A stretch of 64,000 bases of DNA from Halobaculum sp. MBLA0143 (GTDB lineage Archaea; Halobacteriota; Halobacteria; Halobacteriales; Haloferacaceae), in contig NZ_JBGKAC010000001.1 of NCBI RefSeq assembly GCF_041361465.1, forward strand, positions 1,178,001 through 1,242,000, written 5' to 3'. The notes beneath the pieces are model-generated. The model saw only the letters and a program-made list of their open reading frames with translations, had not been told where the DNA came from and did no database searches. Made by a program: the position numbers and the translations under genes. Positions 42,447 through 50,954 of this stretch are shown one piece after another. Numbering within the stretch: position 1 is the first letter of the stretch; every line of letters starts with the position of its first letter.

Positions 42447-43204
42447 GCGACACCGAGGGGGGCGTCGGAACGGACGCGGCGGTCGCCGAGGGTGACGGCT
42501 CGTCGGTGCTCGAAGTCGACGGTGTCGACAGCGGCTACGGCGACGTACAGGTGTTAGACGAGATCACGCTGTCGCTGTCTGCCGGTGAGGTGGCGTGTCT
42601 CGTCGGGCCGAACGGCGCCGGGAAGTCGACGGTGCTGAAGACGGTGTTCGGGCTGTTGGAGCCGTGGACCGGCAGTGTTCGCTACCACGGGACGGATATC
42701 GGCGGGCTCGCGCCCGAGCGGATCGTCCGGGAGGGGATCGGCTACGTCCCGCAGACGGAGAACGTGTTCGGCAGTCTCACCGTCGCGGAGAACCTCCGGA
42801 TGGGCGGTGTCGCCCGCGACGACGACGTCGAGACGGTCGTCGCGGACCTGTACGACCGGTTCTCGATCCTGGACGACAAACGGACGGCGAAGGCGAGCAC
42901 GCTCTCGGGGGGGCAGCGGCAGGTGTTGGCGTTCGCTCGGGCACTCGTGATGGAGCCGGACGTACTCCTGATCGACGAGCCGTCCGCGGGGCTGGCGCCC
43001 AACACCGCACAGGCGGTGTTCGACGACGTGTTGGCCGTCAACGAGCTCGGGACTGCGATCCTGATGGTCGAACAGAACGCCCGCGAGGGGCTGGCCATCT
43101 CCGACACCGGGTACGTGTTGGACCAGGGACGGGTCGCGTTCGCCGACGAGGCGGACGCACTGCTCGACGACCCGGAGGTGTCGCGGTTGTATCTGGGAGG
43201 CTAG
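42443..43204 (+). CDS. livF: Liv-type ABC transporter ATPase 2
   Basis: A 253-residue ATPase from GTG 42443. Walker A LVGPNGAGKSTVLKTVFG, signature STLSGGQRQVLAFARALVM, Walker B DVLLIDEPSAGLAPNTAQ and switch MVEQNAREGLAISDTGYVL follow LivF. A short acidic N-terminal extension is present. It is the last gene of the importer operon. Its TAG stop is the first element of a 37-bp tandem-repeat array. Confidence 0.94.
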   Translation: MSDTEGGVGTDAAVAEGDGSSVLEVDGVDSGYGDVQVLDEITLSLSAGEVACLVGPNGAGKSTVLKTVFGLLEPWTGSVRYHGTDIGGLAPERIVREGIGYVPQTENVFGSLTVAENLRMGGVARDDDVETVVADLYDRFSILDDKRTAKASTLSGGQRQVLAFARALVMEPDVLLIDEPSAGLAPNTAQAVFDDVLAVNELGTAILMVEQNAREGLAISDTGYVLDQGRVAFADEADALLDDPEVSRLYLGG

Positions 43205-43425
43205 TGCCGCGCTGCGACGGCCGCCGCACGGGTCGGATTAGTGTCGCGCGGCAGCGGTCGCCGCACGGGTCGGATTAGTGCCGCGCGGCAACGGTCGCCG
43301 CACGGGTCGGATTAGTGCCGCGCGGCAACGGTCGCCGCACGGGTCGGATTAGTGCCCCGCGGCAACGGTCGCCGCACGGCTCGGGTTGGTGTCACGCGGC
43401 AACGGCCGTCGCGTCACTCGGAGGG
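43204..43425. repeat. 37-bp tandem-repeat array with embedded palindrome
   Basis: Six consecutive 37-bp units start at 43204, 43241, 43278, 43315, 43352 and 43389. The 3rd and 4th are perfect copies, the outer ones carry a few changes, and the last is strongly degenerate. The core contains tgccgcgcggca, a 12-bp perfect palindrome in units 3 and 4. The first unit begins with the last base of the livF stop. There are no spacers between units, so this is not CRISPR. It may act as a terminator or protein-binding array separating livF from the next cluster. Confidence 0.95.
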
Positions 43426-43462
43426 GCGCTGGGCGGCGACGACCGTCGCCGGTGGACAAAGG

Positions 43463-43470
43463 GTTTTGTA
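43463..43470 (+). promoter_or_regulatory. TATA-like box of the tubulin-like cluster
   Basis: The sequence gttttgta lies 22-29 bases before the ATG at 43492, after the repeat array. It is the only AT-rich stretch in this spacer and would give a leaderless transcript. Confidence 0.45.
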
Positions 43471-43491
43471 CAGGTCCCCGAAGAGACACCC

Positions 43492-45375
43492 ATGTCGACA
43501 TCACAGAGCCGCCGCCCGACCGTCGCGTGGGCGGCGGCCGGACTACCGTTGGTCGTGACGCTGGGTCAGACACTGATGGCGTTGTTCGGTTACACCTCGG
43601 CGTCGGCTGGCGTGGAGCCGGTCACCGGGCCGTTGTTGTCCGTCCCGGTGTTGTTCGAGGCGGCGGTCGTGTTCAAGGAGTCGTCCGGGGTCGTGATGGC
43701 GTTGTTCCTGTTGATCGCCGTCGCGTGGGCGTCACAGGGGGTGACGATGCACAGACTGGAGCACCGCGAGGCGACGTTCGGCGCCGCCACGCTCGGGAGC
43801 GTGTTGTTCTTCGTGTTGTTCTTCGGCGTGTACGCCCCGTTGTACGGCGGCGGGACGGGCGTCGGCCCGGTCCAGCTCGGACTGTTCTCGCTCGTCCCGA
43901 TCCTGGCGTCCGGTCTGATGGTGTACGCGGCGTCCGACTACCCGTGGGCCGTGACGGTGGACCGCGAGGCCAGCGAGGAGCTCGGGGAGATCGAGGCGTC
44001 GCTGGACGACGCCCAGGCGACGTTCCGGGAGGCGTTCGACCGCCGACTCGACGGGTTCGAGGAGCTGTCGACGACCGCGCCGGAGGCGGTCGACACCGTA
44101 GAGCAGCGCCGGGAGGAGTTCCAGAGTCAGGTGGACGACGCCAGACAGCTGCTCGCCGACTGCCGGTCGATCGACGACCCGGAGCGACGGCGCAGTCGGG
44201 CGGGCGACGCCCGACGGCGCGTCGACGAGCTCCGACCGACCGCGACGGTCGACCGGATCGAGTCCGGCTTCCGCGACCGGCTGACGGACGCCGTCCGGGC
44301 CGCGTTCGGCGACCGGACGGTGGAGTCGGCGTTCGGTAGCCCGTACGAGGTCGTCAACCTCCCGACGCGGTTCCGGGAGTTCGACGTGCCGGGGGTGGAG
44401 GGTGACGTGCACGTCCGCGAGGTAGACCGGGCGTTGATCGACCTGATCGAGTCCGACGCCTCCGTGGCGACGGTGGCGTCGGCCGTCGACGGCGCACACC
44501 GGGAGTTCGACCGACTGGAGCGACACGTCGCCGACCGGGAGACGCCGGTGGTCGAGACGATCCGACAGGCGGAGTCGGATCTGGAGACGGCGGAGTCGGA
44601 GGTGGAACGCGACCGGCTCCCGTTCGCCGACCGGCTGTCGGAGGTGGTCGTCGACGGTCGGACGGAGGCGACGCCCGGCACGCGCGAACTGCGGCGGGAG
44701 CTGCGGCGGGTCCGCGACCGACTCCACGACTGTGAGTTCGACACCGCGGGACGCGAGGCGGACACGGTCGCGACGTCGGCCGACCGGCTCGTCGTGTTCG
44801 TGGAGTTCGCGGGCGCCGTCTGGTCGGCGGTCGACACCCGAGCCAGCGGGAGCAACGTCCCCGAAGAGCTGGACGACGATCTCGTCTCGGTGTTGGCGAC
44901 GGCAGTGGAACGCGCAGACGAGGCCGTCGCCGTCGCTCACGAGGACGACCGGCTCTCGTTCGAGTACGCCGACGTGACGCCGGACGCGGAGTCGACCGAG
45001 GCGTCGGACGAGACGGACGAGACCGACGCGACGGACCCGACAGACGCGGACGGCGGCTCGGAGACGGACAACGTGCAACAGCCGGAGGCGGTGGTCGACG
45101 AGGTGTTGTACGTCCTCCGGGAGCTGTCGACGGCCGCAGAGCGGGGTGAGACGTTCCTCCAGTACAACTTGGACGACCTCCCGTCGTCGATGGCGACGGC
45201 GGACGTGTTGGTCAACACGCGCCGGTTCGTCGACCGACAGACGGACTTGTTCGGCCGGGTAGACCTCCAGAGCCCGGAGCCGCCGGGGTTCTTCGAGCTG
45301 ACGGCCGCCGACGACACGGACGTGGAGACGGCGTTGTCGACGGCCCGCGAACGGTTCCGCGATCGGTACGTCTGA
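43492..45375 (+). CDS. Four-helix membrane protein with long cytoplasmic helical domain
   Basis: A 627-residue protein (MSTSQSRRPTVAWAAAGLPL). Four membrane segments fill the first 150 residues: about 10-32, 45-85 (VVMALFLLIAVAWASQG), 97-115 (GSVLFFVLFFGVYAPLY) and 122-145 (QLGLFSLVPILASGLMV). The remaining 480 residues are acidic and helical, with coiled-coil-like stretches (DDAQATFREAFDRRLDGFEE; DRLERHVADRETPVVETI) and a Thr/Asp/Glu linker at about 500-525. No family recognised. It opens the tubulin-like cluster, 66 bp ahead of the first tubulin-like gene, and could anchor that protein to the membrane (inference from order). Confidence 0.8.
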   Translation: MSTSQSRRPTVAWAAAGLPLVVTLGQTLMALFGYTSASAGVEPVTGPLLSVPVLFEAAVVFKESSGVVMALFLLIAVAWASQGVTMHRLEHREATFGAATLGSVLFFVLFFGVYAPLYGGGTGVGPVQLGLFSLVPILASGLMVYAASDYPWAVTVDREASEELGEIEASLDDAQATFREAFDRRLDGFEELSTTAPEAVDTVEQRREEFQSQVDDARQLLADCRSIDDPERRRSRAGDARRRVDELRPTATVDRIESGFRDRLTDAVRAAFGDRTVESAFGSPYEVVNLPTRFREFDVPGVEGDVHVREVDRALIDLIESDASVATVASAVDGAHREFDRLERHVADRETPVVETIRQAESDLETAESEVERDRLPFADRLSEVVVDGRTEATPGTRELRRELRRVRDRLHDCEFDTAGREADTVATSADRLVVFVEFAGAVWSAVDTRASGSNVPEELDDDLVSVLATAVERADEAVAVAHEDDRLSFEYADVTPDAESTEASDETDETDATDPTDADGGSETDNVQQPEAVVDEVLYVLRELSTAAERGETFLQYNLDDLPSSMATADVLVNTRRFVDRQTDLFGRVDLQSPEPPGFFELTAADDTDVETALSTARERFRDRYV

Positions 45376-45400
45376 CCCTCCCGCGGCCGTCCGGTCGGGG

Positions 45401-45410
45401 GGAAAACTAA
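45401..45410 (+). promoter_or_regulatory. Possible internal promoter before tubulin-like gene 1
   Basis: ggaaaactaa lies 32-41 bases before the ATG at 45442 in a 66-bp gap. It is the only AT-rich run there, so gene 1 may also be transcribed on its own. Confidence 0.35.
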
Positions 45411-45441
45411 GTACCGGAGCGGCGAGGTACTTCACGAACGA

Positions 45442-47043
45442 ATGCCAGACCAGTGCCAGATCTGCCTGACCGGGCCGTCCGAGTGGAACGCGGACGACCT
45501 GGAGGGACACGTCCGTGCGGCCCACGGTGACAACGAGGCGGCCGTCGCGGCGATGTACGGCGACGAGTTCGACCACCTGTTCGAGGAGAACGGCGGCGGG
45601 AGCGGCACCGGCGACTCGCCTCGACAGACGACGCGGGAGACGCCGAAGCCGACCGGCGGCAGCGGCGGCGGTGCCACGGACAGTGTCGGCAAGAAGTGGT
45701 TCATGATCGGTGTCGGCGGCGCTGGCAACAACATCCTGGACGCGCTCCTGATGCGCCGGGACACGCTCGTGGCCGCCGGCGAGGAGCGCGCCCGTATCTG
45801 GGAGGGGGGGCTGGCCGGCTACGGACTGCTGAACACGAACACGGCGGAGTTGGAGCAGACGTACTACGCTCAGGAGGAACAGGGGTACGACCGCGCACAG
45901 CTGGAGACGAACACGATCATCGGACTGGGGGCACACGACAACTCCGGGATGGGTTACCGGTGGCAGAACGGCGCCGCGGTCGCCGAGGTCGACTTCGAGG
46001 GGGAGAACAACCCGTTCCGCGACCGCTGGGACATGCGCCAGACCGACCTCCGGAGCGCACAGGCGTTGTTGCTCGTCCACAGTGTGACGAAGGGGACCGG
46101 CTGCGGGTCGACGCCGGTGTTGGCCGAGCGCATCCGCGACGAGGTGTTGTCGGACGACCGAGAGATCGACAAGGCGATCCTGAGCGCCGTGGTGATCCCG
46201 TCGGTCGGGAGTCAGCAGTCGACGCTGGGTGGACGCGGGAAGACGAACGGGGTCGTCGGGCTCGCCCGGACGGCACAGGCGGTAGACGCACTCATCCCGT
46301 TCAACAACGCCAAGCTCCGAGAGGTGAGCCAGGACATCACGCCGCGGGTCGACGGGCTCGCGCAGTACAACCCGCCGCAGTTCGTCGACCTGAACAAGCC
46401 GCTGGTGGCGTTCCTGGAGGCGTTCACGATGTCGTCGACCCCGCAGTTCGTCGACCAGGACGCCACGATGTCGATCCGCGGCAACGTGTTCGACGTGGCA
46501 GACAGCTTCCGACTGGTCCAGGACAAGTACCCCGCGAGCATGCCGAAAGACGAGCGGCCGGCGGTCGTGTTGGCACCGGTGCTGGGGCGGCTCCGGTCGG
46601 AGACGGTGTCGGAGTCGAAGCTGGAGATTCTCGCCCGGCGGACGCTGGACCAGAACCGGTTCGCCGACTTCGATCCGTCGACGGCCTGGGGGGCCAACTT
46701 CATGCTGTACGGTCCAGAAGAGAAGATGCGCGAGGCGTCGGAGTACGTCACTGACGGTCGACTCCAACGGATCCTCAACGGGCCGGACTTCCTCGACGCC
46801 GGGAACACGGCGGGCGTCGAGACGGTGGACGTGCAGCTCAACCAGCTCGTCACCCCGCAGTTGGACGACCTCTACATGTGGGGGATGCTGTGGAACCCGG
46901 AGATGCCGGCGCTGGAGTCGATGTACGAACACGCACAGCGGCTCAACCAGGAGGGCCAGACGCAACAGGCCGAGAGCGTCAGAGAGGTCTGGAGCGACGT
47001 GGAGGCGTTGTTCTCCTGTCTGGGCCGCGACAACATGCTGTGA
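45442..47043 (+). CDS. Tubulin/FtsZ-superfamily protein 1 with N-terminal zinc finger
   Basis: A 533-residue protein. Residues 5-28 (CQICLTGPSEW...HVRAAH) form a C2H2-like finger with Cys5, Cys8, His23 and His28; a Gly/Thr linker follows. The GTPase-like core from about 84 has loop 1 MIGVGGAGNN (88-97), NTNT (131-134), a Gly-rich loop GLGAHDNSGMG (161-171), a nucleotide loop VTKGTGCGSTP (215-225) in place of GGGTGTG, and IPFNNAKL (285-292), which mirrors the T6 segment. The order fits FtsZ-like proteins (possibly the Tubulin_2/FtsZl group). The T7-like loop PPQFVDLNKP has only one Asp, so hydrolysis may be altered. Not a division FtsZ. Coupled to the next gene by GTGA. Confidence 0.8.
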   Translation: MPDQCQICLTGPSEWNADDLEGHVRAAHGDNEAAVAAMYGDEFDHLFEENGGGSGTGDSPRQTTRETPKPTGGSGGGATDSVGKKWFMIGVGGAGNNILDALLMRRDTLVAAGEERARIWEGGLAGYGLLNTNTAELEQTYYAQEEQGYDRAQLETNTIIGLGAHDNSGMGYRWQNGAAVAEVDFEGENNPFRDRWDMRQTDLRSAQALLLVHSVTKGTGCGSTPVLAERIRDEVLSDDREIDKAILSAVVIPSVGSQQSTLGGRGKTNGVVGLARTAQAVDALIPFNNAKLREVSQDITPRVDGLAQYNPPQFVDLNKPLVAFLEAFTMSSTPQFVDQDATMSIRGNVFDVADSFRLVQDKYPASMPKDERPAVVLAPVLGRLRSETVSESKLEILARRTLDQNRFADFDPSTAWGANFMLYGPEEKMREASEYVTDGRLQRILNGPDFLDAGNTAGVETVDVQLNQLVTPQLDDLYMWGMLWNPEMPALESMYEHAQRLNQEGQTQQAESVREVWSDVEALFSCLGRDNML

Positions 47044-48350
47044 CCGTGACGGGAGAACACGTCAGCGAGGCCGCCGACCGGCTGGGTGTGGAGCCGGAGC
47101 CCGAGGCGGTCGCAGACGAGGTCAGAGAGTGGCACGGAGCGCTGTACCGGATCACCTCGAAGCTCGACTCCGAGGCGACCGGCATCGAGCCGGGCGACTC
47201 CGCCGCAGATCGGTTGTTCGCGCTCCAGAAGGCCGCGGCGGACGGCCGACTGTCCGTCGAGCCGGCGGGAGAAGAGGAGACGGCGGCCGACGCCGAGTCA
47301 CCCTTCGACGAGACCGTCACGGGCGGGGCGGACGCCAGGGGTGCCACGGAGACGGACGCGAGAGGAGACACGACGACGGACGCGAGAGGAGACACGACGA
47401 CGACGGACGCGAGAGGAGACACGACGACGACGGACGCGAGAGGAGACGCGACGACGGACGCGGGGGAGACGACCCCGGCGCAGCCAGACTCGGAGTCGAC
47501 CGGCGGGGGCGAAGCGGACGGTGACGAACCCGTGTCACCGGGCGCGCGAGCGGCGGCCCGGGTGGCGGACGCCCGCGAGCCGTCACAGCGGGTGATCCAG
47601 CAGCTGCTCGACACGCTCCAGGACGGCTCCGTCGCGGGTGTCGAGTTGGCGCTGGAACGGACGGCCGACGCGGTCGCCCGGTCGGCGGCCGTCGGCGCCA
47701 TCGACGACGACGACAGCGATCCGGCGGCTGCACGAGACGCGCTCGGCGACGCACGGGAGGCGCTGGCCGACGTCCCCGACCCGGTCGCGGCGCCGTTCGA
47801 CGAGCGGCTGTCGGAGCTGGCCCGTCAGCTGGAGGCGGCCGCCGACGGGAACCCGGTCGTGCCGTACGCCGTCGGGCGAGAGGCGACGTTCTACGCCGAG
47901 ACGCTCGCCGGGTCGCTGGCGTCGGTGTCCGTCGACGGCGACCGGACCGACGGGACCGCCGACGCGGCGACCGTCGGGGACGCGACGACTCCCGATAATG
48001 CGACAGCTCCAGACGACGCGACATCTCCAGAGGGCGCGACGGCTCCGGACGACGCGACAGCTCCGGACGACGGGGAGGCGGCGGAGACGGTCCAACGGGT
48101 CGCCGACCGGCGGCGCGAGATCACGGAGCGGTTCGTCAACCGCCGAGAGGACCACAGCCACGCCATCCCGTTGTTGTTCCTCTCGACGGCCGACGACCTC
48201 CGGGAGCGCGCGGGCGAGGCGATAGATCGAGGGGAGACTGCCCGGGCGACAGGAGTCGCAGAGGCCGCGCTCGCGTCGTTGGACACGGTGGAGTCACTGT
48301 ACGAGGAGAACCAGTACAGCGTCATGCTACGGCAGCTACGCGGGAGCTAG
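47040..48350 (+). CDS. Acidic helical protein with low-complexity linkers
   Basis: A 436-residue protein from GTG 47040, overlapping the end of tubulin-like gene 1. Helical blocks are at about 1-80 (EAVADEVREWHGALYRIT), 170-310 (SQRVIQQLLDTLQDGSVAG) and 345-436. They are separated by two Thr/Asp/Ala-rich linkers: about 100-165, made of TDARGDTT repeats with matching DNA repeats near 47350-47460, and about 315-345, made of ATAPDDAT-type repeats. No signal peptide or membrane segment was seen. It is probably a cytoplasmic adaptor for the tubulin-like protein (inference from translational coupling). Family unknown. Confidence 0.72.
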   Translation: MTVTGEHVSEAADRLGVEPEPEAVADEVREWHGALYRITSKLDSEATGIEPGDSAADRLFALQKAAADGRLSVEPAGEEETAADAESPFDETVTGGADARGATETDARGDTTTDARGDTTTTDARGDTTTTDARGDATTDAGETTPAQPDSESTGGGEADGDEPVSPGARAAARVADAREPSQRVIQQLLDTLQDGSVAGVELALERTADAVARSAAVGAIDDDDSDPAAARDALGDAREALADVPDPVAAPFDERLSELARQLEAAADGNPVVPYAVGREATFYAETLAGSLASVSVDGDRTDGTADAATVGDATTPDNATAPDDATSPEGATAPDDATAPDDGEAAETVQRVADRRREITERFVNRREDHSHAIPLLFLSTADDLRERAGEAIDRGETARATGVAEAALASLDTVESLYEENQYSVMLRQLRGS

Positions 48351-48427
48351 CCGGGGGCGTGACCCCGACGGAGGACGGCGTTCCCGGCGTGTAGTTCGAC
48401 CGAGTAACGCGGCGGAAGGATACGGTA

Positions 48428-48435
48428 GGTTTAAC
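48428..48435 (+). promoter_or_regulatory. TATA-like box before tubulin-like gene 2
   Basis: ggtttaac lies 32-39 bases before the ATG at 48467, in the largest internal gap (116 bp) of the cluster. It probably starts a second transcript covering 48467 to 61663. Confidence 0.5.
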
Positions 48436-48466
48436 AGACGAACTGCGGACGATACACACAGTACAG

Positions 48467-49630
48467 ATGGCGTATCTCTTTGTCGGAGCGGGGCAGGCCG
48501 GGTGTGCGCTCGTCGACTCCGTCTTCGACCACGAACGTGTGTCGACGTTAGCGACGCCGGTCGCGGTGAACTCCACGGCGAGAGACCTCCAGAACCTCTC
48601 GAACGTGGGGTCAGAGTCGTGGTACGGCATCGCACGCGGAGAGGGCCTCGTCGCGGGCGACACGGCGGGGTTCGAAGAACAGGTTCAGGGCGGCTTCGGT
48701 CGGGAGCCGCGAGAGGCAGACAGTGTGGCGAGCGACCTCGTGGGGCCGATGGCGGACGCGTTCGGCGAGCAGTTCGGCGAAGGGACGCCGTCGTTCGCCT
48801 TCGTCTTCGTCGGGTTGGGCGGCGGCACCGGCTGCGGGATCGGGCCACACGTCGTGGAGGCGATCCGAGAGTTCTCCGGGCCGAGCACGGACGTGATCGC
48901 CGTCGCGGTGTTGCCGAACACGAGCGGCGACGTGACACAGGGCGAAGACGACGCGACGGTGTCGGCGACACGACAGGCGGACAACGCGGTCTACGGACTC
49001 GACCGGCTGGAGTCGGTCGTCGACGGGGTCGTGCTCGTGGACAACCAACGGCTCGCCTTCGAGGACGCCGCCGAGGGCCGGTTCGGGGAGTTCAACGACT
49101 ACGTCGCGGCCGGGGTCGTCGACCTGATCTCCGGGGCGGTGCTCGAACGGATCGACCCCGGCGGGTACGAGTCGTTCGACCCACAGACGATCGACCTACA
49201 GGACATCGTCACGTCGCTGTCGCTGTCGGACGGTGTCGGCTACGCGGCACTCGGTCGGTCGGTCGTCCGGACGCGGTCGCTGGCGGGGTACTTCCTGCCG
49301 TTCGTCGGCAGACAGGCGGTCGACGGCGACACGCTCGCGGATCTGGCGGTGACGAAACGCTCCGTCGCGGACCTGAATCCGAGCCTGGCGGAGAAGGCGA
49401 TCGGGCAGATTCGTGCGCCAGAGCGGTACGTGACGGACAGCGACTACCGGATCGAGGCGTCGGTGATCCGGAGTCGACTCGACAGCTACTGCCCGGAGGT
49501 GAACATGGGACTGATGTTGACGGAACGCAACCTGGCGTCGTTCACGACGCTGCTGACGTTCGAACGCGAGGACATCGATCGAATCGCAGACCTCGAGACG
49601 CTGGCGGCACAGGGGAGGGGGCGAGCGTGA
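48467..49630 (+). CDS. Tubulin/FtsZ-superfamily protein 2, CetZ-like
   Basis: A 387-residue protein. It begins MAYLFVGAGQAGCALVDSVF; the GAGQAGC loop is the tubulin/CetZ loop-1 form rather than the FtsZ GGGGN form. AVNST (33-37), the signature GLGGGTGCGIGP (116-127), AVLPNTSGDVTQGE (about 147-160), VVLVDNQRL (188-196) and EFNDYVAAGVVDL (208-220) follow in superfamily order, as in CetZ proteins that control haloarchaeal cell shape. All glycine loops are intact, so GTP binding is likely. It is shorter than a CetZ1-type protein would suggest for its C-domain, and sequence distance from CetZ looks large. It is coupled to the next gene by GTGA. Confidence 0.85.
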   Translation: MAYLFVGAGQAGCALVDSVFDHERVSTLATPVAVNSTARDLQNLSNVGSESWYGIARGEGLVAGDTAGFEEQVQGGFGREPREADSVASDLVGPMADAFGEQFGEGTPSFAFVFVGLGGGTGCGIGPHVVEAIREFSGPSTDVIAVAVLPNTSGDVTQGEDDATVSATRQADNAVYGLDRLESVVDGVVLVDNQRLAFEDAAEGRFGEFNDYVAAGVVDLISGAVLERIDPGGYESFDPQTIDLQDIVTSLSLSDGVGYAALGRSVVRTRSLAGYFLPFVGRQAVDGDTLADLAVTKRSVADLNPSLAEKAIGQIRAPERYVTDSDYRIEASVIRSRLDSYCPEVNMGLMLTERNLASFTTLLTFEREDIDRIADLETLAAQGRGRA

Positions 49631-49944
49631 GTCGGGCGGTCTCGTGTCTCGTCGCCGTCGCCGTCGTCGCCGTGGCGCTGGCCGGTGTCGGCGGCGTCAC
49701 CGCGCAGGCCGACGACGACGGGACGACCGGGAACGAGACGGCCGGCAACGGGACGACGCAGGCGGCCACGGCGACCCCGTCGCTCGGAGAGCTGTCGACG
49801 GCCGTCGCCGAGCGACGGACGGCCGTCGCGGAGACGAGAGCGAACGGCGGCGCCGTCCAGCCGGCGGTCGTCGGGCTGCTCGCGGGCGTCGGCGGCGGAC
49901 TGCTCGTCGGCACCGTCGTGCGTTACTGGGGGGTGGGGCGGTGA
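49627..49944 (+). CDS. Small secreted/membrane protein
   Basis: A 105-residue protein from GTG 49627. The N-terminal signal peptide is SRAVSCLVAVAVVAVALAGV, with likely cleavage after TAQA. A Thr/Asn/Gly-rich stretch with potential N-glycosylation sites (GNETAGNGT) and a short helix (LGELSTAVAERRTAVAETRA) follow. A C-terminal membrane helix spans about 77-98 (AVVGLLAGVGGGLLVGTVVR) and ends in a few residues. It would be a tiny single-pass surface protein. The four-base overlaps with tubulin-like gene 2 and the next gene argue for co-production. Confidence 0.7.
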   Translation: MSRAVSCLVAVAVVAVALAGVGGVTAQADDDGTTGNETAGNGTTQAATATPSLGELSTAVAERRTAVAETRANGGAVQPAVVGLLAGVGGGLLVGTVVRYWGVGR

Positions 49945-50954
49945 CGCGGCTCCTCGCACTCCTGGTGTGTCTGCTCGCCGTCGTCCCCGGCACCGCCGGG
50001 GCGACGGCGGCGCCGCCGGCGGACTGTTCGGGCGTCCAGAACACGACCGCGGTCGTCACGGACGCCGCGGGCGACCGGGTCACCGGCACGGTCCGGCTGT
50101 ACCCGGGCTCGGAGTTGACGCTGACCGTCTGCAGCGACGGCGACCCAGAGGACTTCGGTCCGGTCTGGGGGCTGGCCGACAGCCCAGTGTACGAGCGGCT
50201 GGACAACACCTCCGAGAGCGTCCGGCTCCGGGTGGTCGCGGCGGGCGCCGGTGAACGTGTCTCCCTCGGCGAGGCGATAGAGCGCCGGGACGCACGTGGG
50301 CCGACGGTGGTAGTGCCGCCGGCGAACACGGTGACGTGGAACGCCACGGACGAGACGTCGGTGACACTCCGGTTCGAGACGGCCAGCCAGAGTGAGGCGT
50401 TCGCGGCCGCGTCGGACCGGCACTCGACCGCCCGGCGGGAACTGAACGGCACCCTGTCGGCGCTGCCGACGAACGCCTCGTCGGACGACGAGTCGGCTTC
50501 CAACGCCAGCCAGGTGGTGACGGCGTTGCGCGAGTACGAGCGCGCGTCGGTGGCGCTCCAGCAGACGGCGTTCGCGGCGACGGCGACGGGTGACGCCGCG
50601 GCGGCCGACACGGTGACGCGCCGGTCGAGTGAACGGCTCACGGCGGCCCGCGACCGGGTCCGCGAGCGGCTGACGGCGTACGAGACCACGTTGGTCGAGC
50701 GCCGTTCGTCCGTCGTGGGGACGAGCCGGCTCGCGTTCGGCGGCGCGCTCGCCGGCGGCGTCGTCGTCGGCGCGGCCGTCGGCGTCTGGTTCGCCGGCCG
50801 CCGTCGCGCGGAGATCGACTTCGACAAGACGTACGACAGCGGGACGACGCTGGACCCGCGTCACGTCGCAGTGCCGCTCGCGGCCGGCGGGCTGTTGTTG
50901 GTGGGCGGGCTCGCGGCTGCGGTCGTCCTCGGCGTCGCGGGGGTGATCGTCTGA
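49941..50954 (+). CDS. Exported protein with two C-terminal membrane helices
   Basis: A 337-residue protein from GTG 49941 with signal peptide TRLLALLVCLLAVVPGTAGA. The extracellular part has a beta-rich region (about 25-150; CSGVQNTTAVVTDAAGDRVT, VRLYPGSELTLTVC, with a Cys pair that may be disulphide-bonded) and several N-x-[ST] sites. A helical region follows at about 150-255. Two C-terminal membrane helices (about 258-280 and 310-335) flank a cytoplasmic loop RRRAEIDFDKTYDSGTTLDP. No family recognised. The loop faces the tubulin-like proteins if topology is as predicted. Confidence 0.72.
   Translation: MTRLLALLVCLLAVVPGTAGATAAPPADCSGVQNTTAVVTDAAGDRVTGTVRLYPGSELTLTVCSDGDPEDFGPVWGLADSPVYERLDNTSESVRLRVVAAGAGERVSLGEAIERRDARGPTVVVPPANTVTWNATDETSVTLRFETASQSEAFAAASDRHSTARRELNGTLSALPTNASSDDESASNASQVVTALREYERASVALQQTAFAATATGDAAAADTVTRRSSERLTAARDRVRERLTAYETTLVERRSSVVGTSRLAFGGALAGGVVVGAAVGVWFAGRRRAEIDFDKTYDSGTTLDPRHVAVPLAAGGLLLVGGLAAAVVLGVAGVIV

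Noticed and set aside
43204-43425. CRISPR array (37-bp repeats)
   Set aside because: Units are head-to-tail with no variable spacers, and no cas gene is nearby.
43732-46965. 1077-codon minus-strand ORF
   Set aside because: It is antisense to two clear genes, is rich in Arg/Val/His unlike halophilic proteins, and arises from GC-rich codon bias.
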